In this document: positions 56,268-64,000 of the stretch, one piece after another | Layout: every line of letters begins with the position of its first letter | How positions within the stretch are numbered: position 1 is the first letter of the stretch | Assembly: GCA_900551095.1 (NCBI GenBank) | Contig: URUJ01000001.1 | Coordinates: forward strand, 65,546 to 129,545 | DNA length: 64,000 nucleotides | Origin: an uncultured Anaerococcus sp. | GTDB lineage: Bacteria; Bacillota; Clostridia; Tissierellales; Peptoniphilaceae | Direction: 5' to 3' | Translations under genes and position numbers: made by a program | The notes under the pieces: model-generated | Databases searched by the model: none | What the model was told of the DNA's origin: nothing | The model's input: only the letters and a program-made list of their open reading frames with translations

Positions 56268-57842
56268 ATGAAAAGACTTGTTAATTTCTTGCTTGCTATC
56301 ATTTTATTATTTCCTGTTGGAAATACATATGCAAGTGAAGACGTACTAAGAGTAGGTATGGAGGTTAATTACGCTCCATATAACTTCTCAGAAACAGATG
56401 ATTCAAATGGAGGCGTGCCTGTATCAAATTCTAAGGGCGAATATGCCAACGGCTACGATGTGCGTTTTGCACAAAAGATTGCTAAAAAACTTGGCAAAAA
56501 ACTGGAAATTTATAAAATTGAATGGGACGGCCTTATTCCAGCCCTTACTAGTGGCAAGATTGATGCTATCCTTGCAGGTATGAGTCCAACAGATGAAAGA
56601 CGTGAACAAATCGACTTTTCCCTTCCATATTACAGGGCAAAGATGGTTGTAGTTGTACCAAAAGATTCAAAATACAAAGACGCTCAGTCAATAAATGATT
56701 TTGAGGGAGCAAAGATAACAGGTCAGCTTGGTACCTTCCACATTGATATGGTAGATCAAATGCAAGGGGTTATCAAAGGCGAAGCTATGGATTCTTTTCC
56801 AACTATGATTGCCGCTACAAACGCTGGCACTATAGACGGATACGTATCAGAAGAGGCAGGAGCTCAAGCTGCGATTTCTTCAAATCCTAACCTTACTTAT
56901 ATAAAATTTGACGAAAACAATACCTTCAAGACTTCCGATGACGATACAACTGTTGCTGTTGGCCTTGTAAAAGGTTCGCCAATGACAGAAGAAATCAACA
57001 ATTACCTAAAAGACCTCGACATAGACAAGGTCCAAGAAGAAATCATGACCGAGATGGTAGAGATAACTACAAAGGAAGAAGCACCAAAGTCCTTCATAAC
57101 AGAAGTTAGAGATATTTGGGGCAAGTACTCTTCCCTCTTCCTACAAGGTATTGTAAATACATTATTTATAGCGATTATATCTACAATCCTAGGATTTTTA
57201 ATAGGTCTACTTGTAGCAATCATAAGAAGACTTGATGTAAACAAAAGAACAAATCCTATTGGCTATTATTTCCACAAACTAATAAACGCCCTACTTTCTA
57301 TATACGTAGAAGTCTTTAGGGGAACACCAATGATGGTTCAATCAGTAATCATCTTCTACGGATTGAAGCAATATTTCGATATTGACCTATCAACTATGTT
57401 TGCGGCTATATTAATAGTATCAATCAACACCGGCGCCTACCTATCAGAAGTAGTTCGTGGCGGTATCAATGCGGTAGATAGCGGACAATTTGAAGCTTGC
57501 AAGGCTATAGGCCTTACAAACTGGCAGGCAATGACTGGTATCATCCTTCCACAGACTATAAAAACCATCCTTCCTTCTCTTGGAAATGAGTTTGTAATCA
57601 ATATCAAGGATACATCAGTTCTTAATGTAATATCTGTAACAGAGTTGTTCTTCATGAGTAAATCTGTCGCAGGATCAACCTACCAATATTTCCCAACCTA
57701 CCTAATCACAGCAGTAATTTACCTAGTTTTAACCTTTACAATCACTAGACTATTACTACTACTTGAAAGAAGATTTAATGATAGAGATTTTATCTTAGAA
57801 TCATCCACAGGAGCAATAAATGTCAATACTCAGAGTAAATAA
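56268..57842 (+). CDS. Fused amino-acid-binding protein and permease of a polar amino acid ABC importer
   Basis: 524 aa. Signal peptide (residues 1-23), a family 3 solute-binding domain (about 26-270; [32 protein letters not shown]) and an HisM/GlnP-type permease (about 285-510; coupling loop [20 protein letters not shown]). The two parts are usually separate proteins; the fusion is known in Firmicutes. It is transcribed behind the T-box and overlaps the ATPase gene by 23 bases. Substrate is set by the T-box amino acid, which is not resolved. Confidence 0.92.
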   Translation: MKRLVNFLLAIILLFPVGNTYASEDVLRVGMEVNYAPYNFSETDDSNGGVPVSNSKGEYANGYDVRFAQKIAKKLGKKLEIYKIEWDGLIPALTSGKIDAILAGMSPTDERREQIDFSLPYYRAKMVVVVPKDSKYKDAQSINDFEGAKITGQLGTFHIDMVDQMQGVIKGEAMDSFPTMIAATNAGTIDGYVSEEAGAQAAISSNPNLTYIKFDENNTFKTSDDDTTVAVGLVKGSPMTEEINNYLKDLDIDKVQEEIMTEMVEITTKEEAPKSFITEVRDIWGKYSSLFLQGIVNTLFIAIISTILGFLIGLLVAIIRRLDVNKRTNPIGYYFHKLINALLSIYVEVFRGTPMMVQSVIIFYGLKQYFDIDLSTMFAAILIVSINTGAYLSEVVRGGINAVDSGQFEACKAIGLTNWQAMTGIILPQTIKTILPSLGNEFVINIKDTSVLNVISVTELFFMSKSVAGSTYQYFPTYLITAVIYLVLTFTITRLLLLLERRFNDRDFILESSTGAINVNTQSK

Positions 57843-58554
57843 TTTAGAAAAAAAATTCGGAGATAACCTAGTCCTAAAGGACATAAATATGGAAGTAGAT
57901 AAAGGCGAAGTAGTCACAATAATCGGCTCATCAGGTTCAGGTAAATCAACCCTCCTACGTTGCCTAAACCTCCTTGAAGAGCCAAGTAGCGGTTCAATCT
58001 ACTACAAGGATGAAAATATCCTAGACCATTCTTTTGACCAAAGAAAATACAGGTCACACGTAGGCATGGTTTTTCAAAATTTTAACCTTTTTAACAACAA
58101 AAACATCTTAGAAAACTGTATGGTTGGCCAAATAAAAGTCCTCGGCAAATCAAAAGAAGAGGCCAAGGAAACTTCCCAAAAATACCTAGAATCTGTAGGC
58201 ATGGCCCAATATGTAAATGCCAAGCCAAGTCAAATCTCCGGTGGTCAAAAGCAAAGAGTAGCCATAGCCCGTGCCCTTTGTATGAACCCAGATGTGCTAT
58301 TATTTGACGAACCGACAAGTGCTCTTGACCCAGAGACAGTCGGAGAAGTCCTAGATGTAATGACCTCTCTTGCCAGATCTGGTATGACCATGGTTGTCGT
58401 AACCCACGAGATGGACTTTGCAAGAGATGTATCAGATAGGGTACTTTTCATGGATAAGGGTATAATCTTAGAAAGCAGTTCTGCTAAAGAAATGTTTGAA
58501 AACCCTAAACATGAAAGGACACAAGAATTCTTAAAGAGATTCTTAGACAATTGA
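57820..58554 (+). CDS. Polar amino acid ABC transporter ATPase (GlnQ/HisP type)
   Basis: 244 aa. Walker A is [13 protein letters not shown], the Q-loop [12 protein letters not shown], the signature [14 protein letters not shown] and Walker [12 protein letters not shown]. It powers the fused permease upstream; the two are coupled by overlap. Confidence 0.96.
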   Translation: MSILRVNNLEKKFGDNLVLKDINMEVDKGEVVTIIGSSGSGKSTLLRCLNLLEEPSSGSIYYKDENILDHSFDQRKYRSHVGMVFQNFNLFNNKNILENCMVGQIKVLGKSKEEAKETSQKYLESVGMAQYVNAKPSQISGGQKQRVAIARALCMNPDVLLFDEPTSALDPETVGEVLDVMTSLARSGMTMVVVTHEMDFARDVSDRVLFMDKGIILESSSAKEMFENPKHERTQEFLKRFLDN

Positions 58555-58636
58555 TGACTAATATTACTAAAAATAAAACAAATAAAAAAATTCTCTCAAA
58601 GAGAAATGTTAAAGAAAATAAAATAAGAAAAAATCT

Positions 58637-58670
58637 AGTAGATAAGCAAAATCTTGCTTATCTACTTTTT
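58637..58670 (+). terminator. Terminator of the amino-acid transporter operon
   Basis: AGTAGATAAGCA (58637-58648) and TGCTTATCTACT (58655-58666) form a perfect 12-bp stem followed by TTTT. Confidence 0.88.
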
Positions 58671-58713
58671 GCGAAAAATTTTATCCCGAAAAGTAAAATC
58701 TTAGGTGGTTCTT

Positions 58714-60228
58714 ATGAATAACACCCTAATCCTAATGATCCTAAACCTCATAGGCAAGCTATTTTCATTTTTTAGGGAGATGGTTTTTTCCTATTTTTAT
58801 GGGACAAGTGCCATAACAGACGCCTTTAACACATCTACAACAGCGGCGACCTTGATTTTTTCAGTCATAACCTACGCCCTCTCAAAAACCTACATCCCTA
58901 CCTTTTCCAAAATAAGTAAGGAAAGGGGCGAGACGGCAGGAGATGAGTTTACCAACAAACTCTTAAACTTCTCCCTATTTTTATGCACCACCATCATGAT
59001 TTTAGGTCTAGTATTTGCTCCCTACATCGTAAAGATGTTTGCAATCGGCTATGATGGAGACAAGCTAAAAATCGCATCGCTATTTATGAGGGCGATTATC
59101 CTAACTATGTACCCAAATATTTACGCAGCGATATTTTCGTCATACCTTCAAATAAAGGGTGATTTTATAACTCCAGCCCTCCCCCTTCTTATCCTAAACA
59201 TAATTTTGGGAATAACTGTTGCGATATCAAAAGGCAATATTTACATCATGGCAGTTGGAATCTTCCTCGCCTATTTTGTGCAATTTGCAGTATTTCCTGC
59301 AAAAATTCGCCAAACTGGCTTTAAAAGAGCAAAAATAAAACTTGATATAGACGACGATATAAAAAACCTCATCAAACTATCAATCCCAACCATATTTTCT
59401 ATGGCGGCAGTCTACATATCAACCATTGTAGACCAATCATTTGCCTCCATAGTTGCAAACGACGGGGGCGTATCAGTAATAAACTATTCATTAAAAATCC
59501 TGAGAATAGTTTCGTCAACCTTCATAGTACCCTTCCAAATCACAGCCTATCCAATAATAGGAAAGCTTGCCGCAGAAGGAAATTTTGAAGAAGTAAAAAA
59601 TATCACAAGCCAAACTATGGTCAAGGTAATGGTCCTATTTATCCCATCCCTAGTAGGACTTATGGTTCTATCAAGACCAATAATTTCCTTTGTCTACATG
59701 AGGGGAGCTTTTGGCTATGAAGATATGATAAGGACAGCAGATGTATTATTCTATTACACAATATATCTCATAGGTCCTGCCATAGCAGACCTATTGTACT
59801 TGTCATTTTTCTCAGTACAAAACACCAAGATACCAACCATAATCTCCTTTATCCAGCTAAGTGTAAATATCTTCCTAGACTACACCCTAAGCGCAAGATA
59901 CGGCCTAATAGGATTAGCCCTAGCCACTACATTAAGCCAATTTGTCCTAGTAGGACTTGCAAGTTTTATGTATATAAAACACTTTGGTAAGCTAGATAAT
60001 GCCTACATCTTCAAAAACATAGGGAAAATTGCAATAGGAGCAACAGCTCTAGGCCTAATCGCAAACTACACCTACAAACTAAGACCATCAAATATATGGC
60101 TCTTAGTAACAATCTTCCTAGCAGCGATAATATATCTCGCCATAATCTTCGCCCTAAGGGTGGACGGACTAGATGAAATAAAAGAGAAATTTGTAAAGAA
60201 AATAGAAAAAATTAGAAGAAATAAATAA
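58714..60228 (+). CDS. murJ: Lipid II flippase MurJ
   Basis: 504 aa from ATG 58714 (AGGTGG upstream), 13-14 membrane helices. FSFFREMVFSYFYGTSAITDAFN near the start and the later MRGAF segment are typical of MurJ of the MVF superfamily. It moves the cell-wall precursor lipid II across the membrane. Monocistronic with its own terminator. Confidence 0.92.
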   Translation: MNNTLILMILNLIGKLFSFFREMVFSYFYGTSAITDAFNTSTTAATLIFSVITYALSKTYIPTFSKISKERGETAGDEFTNKLLNFSLFLCTTIMILGLVFAPYIVKMFAIGYDGDKLKIASLFMRAIILTMYPNIYAAIFSSYLQIKGDFITPALPLLILNIILGITVAISKGNIYIMAVGIFLAYFVQFAVFPAKIRQTGFKRAKIKLDIDDDIKNLIKLSIPTIFSMAAVYISTIVDQSFASIVANDGGVSVINYSLKILRIVSSTFIVPFQITAYPIIGKLAAEGNFEEVKNITSQTMVKVMVLFIPSLVGLMVLSRPIISFVYMRGAFGYEDMIRTADVLFYYTIYLIGPAIADLLYLSFFSVQNTKIPTIISFIQLSVNIFLDYTLSARYGLIGLALATTLSQFVLVGLASFMYIKHFGKLDNAYIFKNIGKIAIGATALGLIANYTYKLRPSNIWLLVTIFLAAIIYLAIIFALRVDGLDEIKEKFVKKIEKIRRNK

Positions 60229-60234
60229 AAAAGT

Positions 60235-60277
60235 AAAACGCCTTAGTATCTCAAAAGAAAACTAAGGCGTTTTTTTG
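60235..60277 (+). terminator. Terminator of murJ
   Basis: AAAACGCCTTAG (60235-60246) pairs with CTAAGGCGTTTT (60262-60273) and is followed by more T residues. Confidence 0.92.
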
Positions 60278-60293
60278 TTTTTTGATATAATCC

Positions 60294-60576
60294 CGATACA
60301 TCTACTAAATCCCATTATAAAGATGACTATAGAGACCTCTCGTCGCTTCGCTCTGTCGAGGTTGTAATTCCTTCCTTTCCCCTATGTTTATAGACATGCA
60401 CTTTACAAAATCTATTGAACAAATTTTTTATCCATTATAAAACTTAATAGCTAAATATTGTAAATAGGTCAAAAAACACTAAAACCCACACCCATCTCGA
60501 ACGCATGGTTAGCCTGCCCGGCTTGAGGAGGGCGATCTCTATCGTTCCGTATATCAAGGGTTCGGTAAATGCTTCG
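60294..60576. repeat. MITE-like repeat, copy 1 (283 bp)
   Basis: Starts CGATACATCTACTAAATC and ends with the near-complement of CGAAGCATTTACCGAACC. Inside are the module ACCTCTCGTCGCTTCGCTCTG and a second one around ATCGTTCCGTATATCAAGG. It matches the copies at 60962-61226 and 61618-61816. No coding capacity of its own is evident. Confidence 0.75.
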
Positions 60577-60691
60577 TTATTATCTTGATTTCCAATAATA
60601 CTTTTTATAATTATTGATATTAATCCCCACATAAATGAGGTATAATGAAAATGTTATCATTGATCTCATTAGCATGAGGGGAGGTGACGCC

Positions 60692-60793
60692 ATGCGAATG
60701 ATTTTTGATATCATACTTGCTGTCATAGCACAAGTAATTGGTAACTACTTGTGCAAGTGGCTAGATAGCAAGATAAAAAAAGATGATAATTAG
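60692..60793 (+). CDS. Small hydrophobic peptide, type I toxin-like (33 aa)
   Basis: GGGGAGGTGAC lies just before ATG 60692. The peptide has one hydrophobic helix (IFDIILAVIAQVIGNYLC) and a charged end (KWLDSKIKKDDN), the same build as the Fst/Ldr-type toxins of type I systems (membrane helix followed by WLD-K tail). A TATAAT box lies at 60641-60646, a hairpin CTCAT-TAGC-ATGAG just upstream of the ribosome site could mask it, and a strong terminator follows. No antisense RNA promoter has been identified. Confidence 0.65.
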   Translation: MRMIFDIILAVIAQVIGNYLCKWLDSKIKKDDN

Positions 60794-60799
60794 CACACA

Positions 60800-60826
60800 A
60801 AAAGACGAGCTGCGGGCTCGTCTTTT
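60800..60826 (+). terminator. Terminator of the small toxin-like gene
   Basis: AAAAGACGAGC (60800-60810) and GCTCGTCTTTT (60816-60826), a perfect 11-bp stem with T-run. Confidence 0.9.
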
Positions 60827-60961
60827 CTAATTTGGTAACTCCATGCAATTCTTGATATCATGGTTACTACTAATATACTTTTAAATTAATAAATTTCAAT
60901 ATCACCAGTCATTAAATGATTTTATAGACTATATTTTAACCAATAATCTATATAACATTCC

Positions 60962-61226
60962 CGATGCATATGCTAAATCTCACGATAAATATAACTATGG
61001 AGACCTCTCGTCGCTTCGCTCTGTCGAGGTGGGTGGTATTTGTAATTTAAGTTTAATTTTAAACCCACAGCCGACATCTCGACAAAAAATCCATAGAATT
61101 TTACGAGTTATCCCATATACTAAGGATATAGTAAATAAGTCAAGAAATACTAAAACCCAAATCCATCTCGAACGAAAGTGACAGATCTCTATCGTTTCCT
61201 ATGTCAAGGGTTCGGTAATTGCATCG
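60962..61226. repeat. MITE-like repeat, copy 2 (265 bp)
   Basis: Begins CGATGCATATGCTAAATC and ends in TAATTGCATCG. Contains the same two internal modules as copy 1, including GACCTCTCGTCGCTTCGCTC and TCTCGAACGAAAGTGA. Ends show an imperfect 18-bp inverted relationship. Confidence 0.75.
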
Positions 61227-61250
61227 TTATTACCTATATCCCTACTCCAA

Positions 61251-61532
61251 CTACAAATCATAGTACAGTTCCCTAAAATAAGGATTTTCTTTTTCTATTA
61301 GAGCATACTTCTTCTTACGACTATACTTTTTTATCTGATGCTCTCTATTTCTTGACCGATAAAAATCATCCCCACATTCGTAGTATACAAGCTTAGTTAT
61401 GTTATATTTTGCTGTATGAGCATTTGGATTGACATGGTTCTTATGCTCCCATATTCTCTTTTTCAGATCATAAGTATGTCCTACATAGGTTCTATCATTA
61501 CTTTTATTAAGTAAGATATAAACGTAATACAT
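61251..61532 (-). CDS. GIY-YIG domain nuclease-like protein (UPF0213 type)
   Basis: 93 aa, a lone GIY-YIG domain: YYVYILLNKSNDRTYVGHT (GIY and YIG equivalents), the Arg in LKKRIWEHK and the Glu in NREHQIKKYSR. AGGAGG precedes the ATG. Members of this stand-alone family have no firm function and often occur near repeats; here the gene lies between two MITE-like copies. Confidence 0.88.
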   Translation of the reverse strand: MYYVYILLNKSNDRTYVGHTYDLKKRIWEHKNHVNPNAHTAKYNITKLVYYECGDDFYRSRNREHQIKKYSRKKKYALIEKENPYFRELYYDL

Positions 61533-61617
61533 AATATCCTCCTATATCTTTACTACCATTATATAATATCTTGTATGGGAAATGAAATATTTATACAATC
61601 ACTCTTGAAATATATCC

Positions 61618-61816
61618 CGATGCATCTACTAAATCTCAATAAAGAGATAACTATAGAGACCTCTCTTTTTAGTTTACCTTGAGCGAAGTCAAGAGGAGGC
61701 GGGTACTGAAAATTCTTACTATTTCTCGATGTATTATTCGGAATATAACTTCCCATATCGAACGAAAGTGAGATATCTCTATCGTTACCTATATAAAGGT
61801 TTCGGTAATTGCATCG
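61618..61816. repeat. MITE-like repeat, copy 3 (199 bp), reaching into pepT
   Basis: Begins CGATGCATCTACTAAATC and ends TAATTGCATCG at 61816, shorter than the other copies. Its right end covers the last codons and stop of pepT (61789-61816). The internal module CATATCGAACGAAAGTGAG matches copy 2. Confidence 0.75.
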
Positions 61817-63078
61817 TTATTACTCTTATTCTTGTCAATTACCTCACTATCATCCCTCATAAGCTCCAAGGTCACCAAAAATGACTTATAGAAACTATCT
61901 ACTGGCAAAAATTCTTTGTTTGAGTGGAAGTTATGTGCTCCTGTAAAGTAGTTTGGGGTGAAGATTCCTACTTTCGATAGAAATGATCCGTCTGTGCCGC
62001 CACGCATAGGAATGATTTTCTCTTTAATTCCTAGCTTTTTATAAATTTCCCTTAATCTTTCTACCGCAATCTTATTTTCATCATTCATAGAATCGGCTAT
62101 ATTATCGTAGACATCCTCGATTTCTATTGATATATCTGCTTTTGAGTATCTTTTCTTCAATATTTCTGTTATTTCATATAAATAATCCTTTGCTGCTTCA
62201 AATTTCTCCCTATCATGGTTTCTTATATTAAAATCCATCCTCAAATTAAGGACATCAGAATTTAAATCAGTAACCCACACATATCCTTCCCTATTTGCTG
62301 TATTTTCTGGCATCTTTGCCCTATCAAGCAGGCTTATAAAATCGTGGGCAAGCATTATTGGATTTACGAGTTTGCCCTTTGCGCTCATTGGGTGGGCGGA
62401 TACGCCTTTAATTTTTAAAACTCCACTTGCAGCGTTAAAAGTTTCATAAATTAATTCCCCAAGCTCGCAACAATCAATAGTATAGGCATAGTCGACTTTG
62501 AATTTCTCAAAATCAATTTTTCGTACTCCTCTAAGACCAATTTCCTCATCTGGGACAAAGGCTAGATGGATTTCTGCGTGGCTGATATCTGGATTTTCTT
62601 TTAAGTACCACAAGCTAGTCATAATATTTGCTATAGCCGCCTTGTTATCAGCTCCAAGGACTGAAGTCCCATCAGTAAAAATTATATCATCTCCAATATA
62701 AGATAGGACTTCAGGGTTATCTTTTGTAGAAAAAGTCACCTCATCATTAAGTTTTATATCCCCGCCGTCATAATTTTTTATTATTTGGGGATGGATTTCA
62801 TCAGATAGACCCACATCGACAGTATCTAGGTGTGCCACCCAGCCCAAAGTTTTATTGCCTTTACCTTTTCTCGGAAGCTTCGCCTCTACCACCCCAAACT
62901 CGTTTATAGACACATCTACCAAGCCAAGCTCTTTAAGGTCTTTTGCAAGAATTTTCCCAAGCTCAACTTGACCAATAGATGAAGGCACATTTTTATTTTT
63001 CTCATCAGACTGGCTAGAAATAGCCACATATTTTAGGAAATTTTCTACTAATTTATCTTTTATAAGCTTCTCATCCAT
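61789..63078 (-). CDS. pepT: Peptidase T (tripeptide aminopeptidase)
   Basis: 429 aa M20 metallopeptidase. Zinc and catalytic residues: AHLDTVD, GADNKAAIA, FVPDEEIGLRG, YTIDCCELGEL and the C-terminal HNFHSNKEFLPV. The usual length is about 405-412; here the C-terminus is extended, and the last nine or so residues (DAITETFI region) and the stop are contributed by the MITE-like copy 3. The catalytic part is complete, so it is probably active. Confidence 0.94.
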   Translation of the reverse strand: MDEKLIKDKLVENFLKYVAISSQSDEKNKNVPSSIGQVELGKILAKDLKELGLVDVSINEFGVVEAKLPRKGKGNKTLGWVAHLDTVDVGLSDEIHPQIIKNYDGGDIKLNDEVTFSTKDNPEVLSYIGDDIIFTDGTSVLGADNKAAIANIMTSLWYLKENPDISHAEIHLAFVPDEEIGLRGVRKIDFEKFKVDYAYTIDCCELGELIYETFNAASGVLKIKGVSAHPMSAKGKLVNPIMLAHDFISLLDRAKMPENTANREGYVWVTDLNSDVLNLRMDFNIRNHDREKFEAAKDYLYEITEILKKRYSKADISIEIEDVYDNIADSMNDENKIAVERLREIYKKLGIKEKIIPMRGGTDGSFLSKVGIFTPNYFTGAHNFHSNKEFLPVDSFYKSFLVTLELMRDDSEVIDKNKSNNDAITETFI

Positions 63079-63150
63079 AAAATCACTCTTTTCATATTTT
63101 TTTCTATAACATCTACACTTTTATTATAGCAAAAATAATACTCATAAAAA

Positions 63151-63193
63151 AGAAAAAACTGGCCCACTCCGAAATCTGCCGAGGTGGGTCAGT
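63151..63193 (-). terminator. Terminator of the right-edge surface protein gene
   Basis: ACTGGCCCAC (63158-63167) pairs with GTGGGTCAGT (63184-63193), with a T-run on the minus strand. Confidence 0.85.
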
Positions 63194-63221
63194 AAAATTA
63201 ATATTAATTTTTTAACTAGTC

Positions 63222-64000
63222 TTATACTAGTATTTTGTTTTTCTTTCTATTGTAGATAAATCCTGCAATAGTCATCAAAACTAGTCCGATAATAGTGTAA
63301 CCTAACCAAGAATTTATACCACTTGTTAATGGGAAGGTTACTTTTCTGTTGACTATTTCTATTGGTTTGTAGGAATCAGTTGTACTATCTTTTTCAATTT
63401 CTTCCATATTACCGAATGAATAAGAATGGTCAACATATTCTTCGCCCTTAGTTCCAATGTGGAATGTCCTATCTTCACTTATCTTATCACCTATAACTAT
63501 ATTAGATTTAATATCTAATTCAGATTTTAGATAAAGAGATGAGCTCATTTTTAATACTAGAGTCTTATTAGATTTAATATCTCCATCAGTAGATTGATTT
63601 TCTAATTCTTTCACTAAGGAGTAAAGATCAATAGTCTTTGAAGCTTTAAGATTAGTACCATAATCTTTCGTTAAATCTAAAGTATAAGTCTTTGTAGTAG
63701 TTTCTTTATTATCACCGTCTACTAAATAAGCTGTTATGCTCAAAGGTCGTTTAGCATTAAATTTATTATCCCAAATTTCATACTTAAGCGGTAAATCTGA
63801 CAATTTTATTGTAGATTTATCTTTCACATAAGTTATTTCCTCATGATTTGGATTAAATCTCAAAGTCATGTTAGTAGTATATGATTTTTGGAATACATCA
63901 TTAGCCATGCTAAATCCAGTAATTTTCTTAACATCCATTTCAGTTTTGTATTGTTCTGTTTGAATTTTGCCATCTTTTACAACAAATTCTTTTACAATGT
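63222..64000 (-). CDS. Surface protein with C-terminal wall anchor (partial, 5' end outside window)
   Basis: The open frame continues past the right edge, so at least 259 codons are seen and the true start is not. The visible part consists of beta-rich segments with a final wall-anchor-like tail: FPLTSG, a 20-residue hydrophobic helix (WLGYTIIGLVLMTIAGFIY) and the basic NRKKNK. The FPLTSG sequence replaces the usual LPxTG, so a sortase would need to accept a variant. Similar surface proteins have larger repeats or adhesive domains upstream. Confidence 0.75.
   Translation of the reverse strand, partial: IVKEFVVKDGKIQTEQYKTEMDVKKITGFSMANDVFQKSYTTNMTLRFNPNHEEITYVKDKSTIKLSDLPLKYEIWDNKFNAKRPLSITAYLVDGDNKETTTKTYTLDLTKDYGTNLKASKTIDLYSLVKELENQSTDGDIKSNKTLVLKMSSSLYLKSELDIKSNIVIGDKISEDRTFHIGTKGEEYVDHSYSFGNMEEIEKDSTTDSYKPIEIVNRKVTFPLTSGINSWLGYTIIGLVLMTIAGFIYNRKKNKILV

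Noticed and set aside
60444..60632. 62-aa minus-strand frame
   Set aside because: It runs over MITE-like copy 1 and encodes repeat sequence, with no ribosome site.
61559..61756. 65-aa minus-strand frame
   Set aside because: It lies on MITE-like copy 3 and translates repeat sequence.
60294..61816. CRISPR array
   Set aside because: The repeated units are 200-283 bp, imperfect, and unequally spaced; there is no short direct repeat with spacers.

Overview
The window is low-GC, Gram-positive, anaerobe-like DNA. Strong AGGAGG-type ribosome sites, an Ecf transporter module, a sortase, a T-box leader, a MurJ flippase and a CoA-transferase/thiolase operon all point to a Firmicute of the Anaerococcus/Peptoniphilus kind (Peptoniphilaceae); that placement is inference. 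No rRNA, tRNA or CRISPR array was found.

Layout. 0.4-5.5 kb: a compact class III lanthipeptide-type locus, with an unusually short 32-aa precursor (LLDLQ leader motif, SxxSxxC core), a near-perfect 25-bp hairpin, a LanKC-like synthetase that has lost the start of its lyase domain, an ArsR-type DNA-binding protein and an ABC exporter. 6-15 kb (minus strand): a long housekeeping run of rRNA methyltransferase, L,D-transpeptidase, ecfA1-ecfA2-ecfT-truA, two envelope proteins and recQ. 15-26 kb: a hydrolase/flavoprotein pair, azlCD, a PEPCK/HPr-kinase-like protein, 8-oxoguanine glycosylase with a class B-like sortase, glutaredoxin, HAD phosphatase, ferritin, queH and rplM-rpsI with a leader. 26-36 kb: TrkH/TrkA potassium uptake, the potABCD polyamine importer and a secreted flavin reductase lipoprotein. 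36-43.6 kb: a GNAT protein, an MFS transporter and a LysR-controlled CoA-transferase/thiolase/SLC13-type transporter operon.

43.6-51 kb is a second bacteriocin region. It holds an ABC exporter gene with an in-frame stop, a decayed IS30-type element and a two-peptide (class IIb-like) bacteriocin cluster with a C39 peptidase ABC exporter, a short HlyD-like accessory protein and a possible immunity protein. Beside it are a 43-aa secreted peptide and an XRE-type regulator arranged tail to tail. A perfect 38-bp palindrome lies between the divergent bacteriocin and small-peptide genes and covers both predicted -35 boxes. Together these look like an undescribed peptide-pheromone switch for bacteriocin production.

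51-64 kb: glutaminase, an HD phosphohydrolase, an NlpC/P60 hydrolase, a DUF1002 protein, Mrp, a T-box-controlled amino-acid ABC transporter (binding protein and permease fused), MurJ, a small hydrophobic toxin-like peptide, a GIY-YIG protein and PepT. The last part is seeded with three copies of a MITE-like repeat, one of which supplies the end of the pepT reading frame. The window ends inside a surface protein with a sortase-like anchor.

The strongest candidates for new biology are the truncated class III lanthipeptide locus and the palindrome/peptide/regulator bacteriocin switch.
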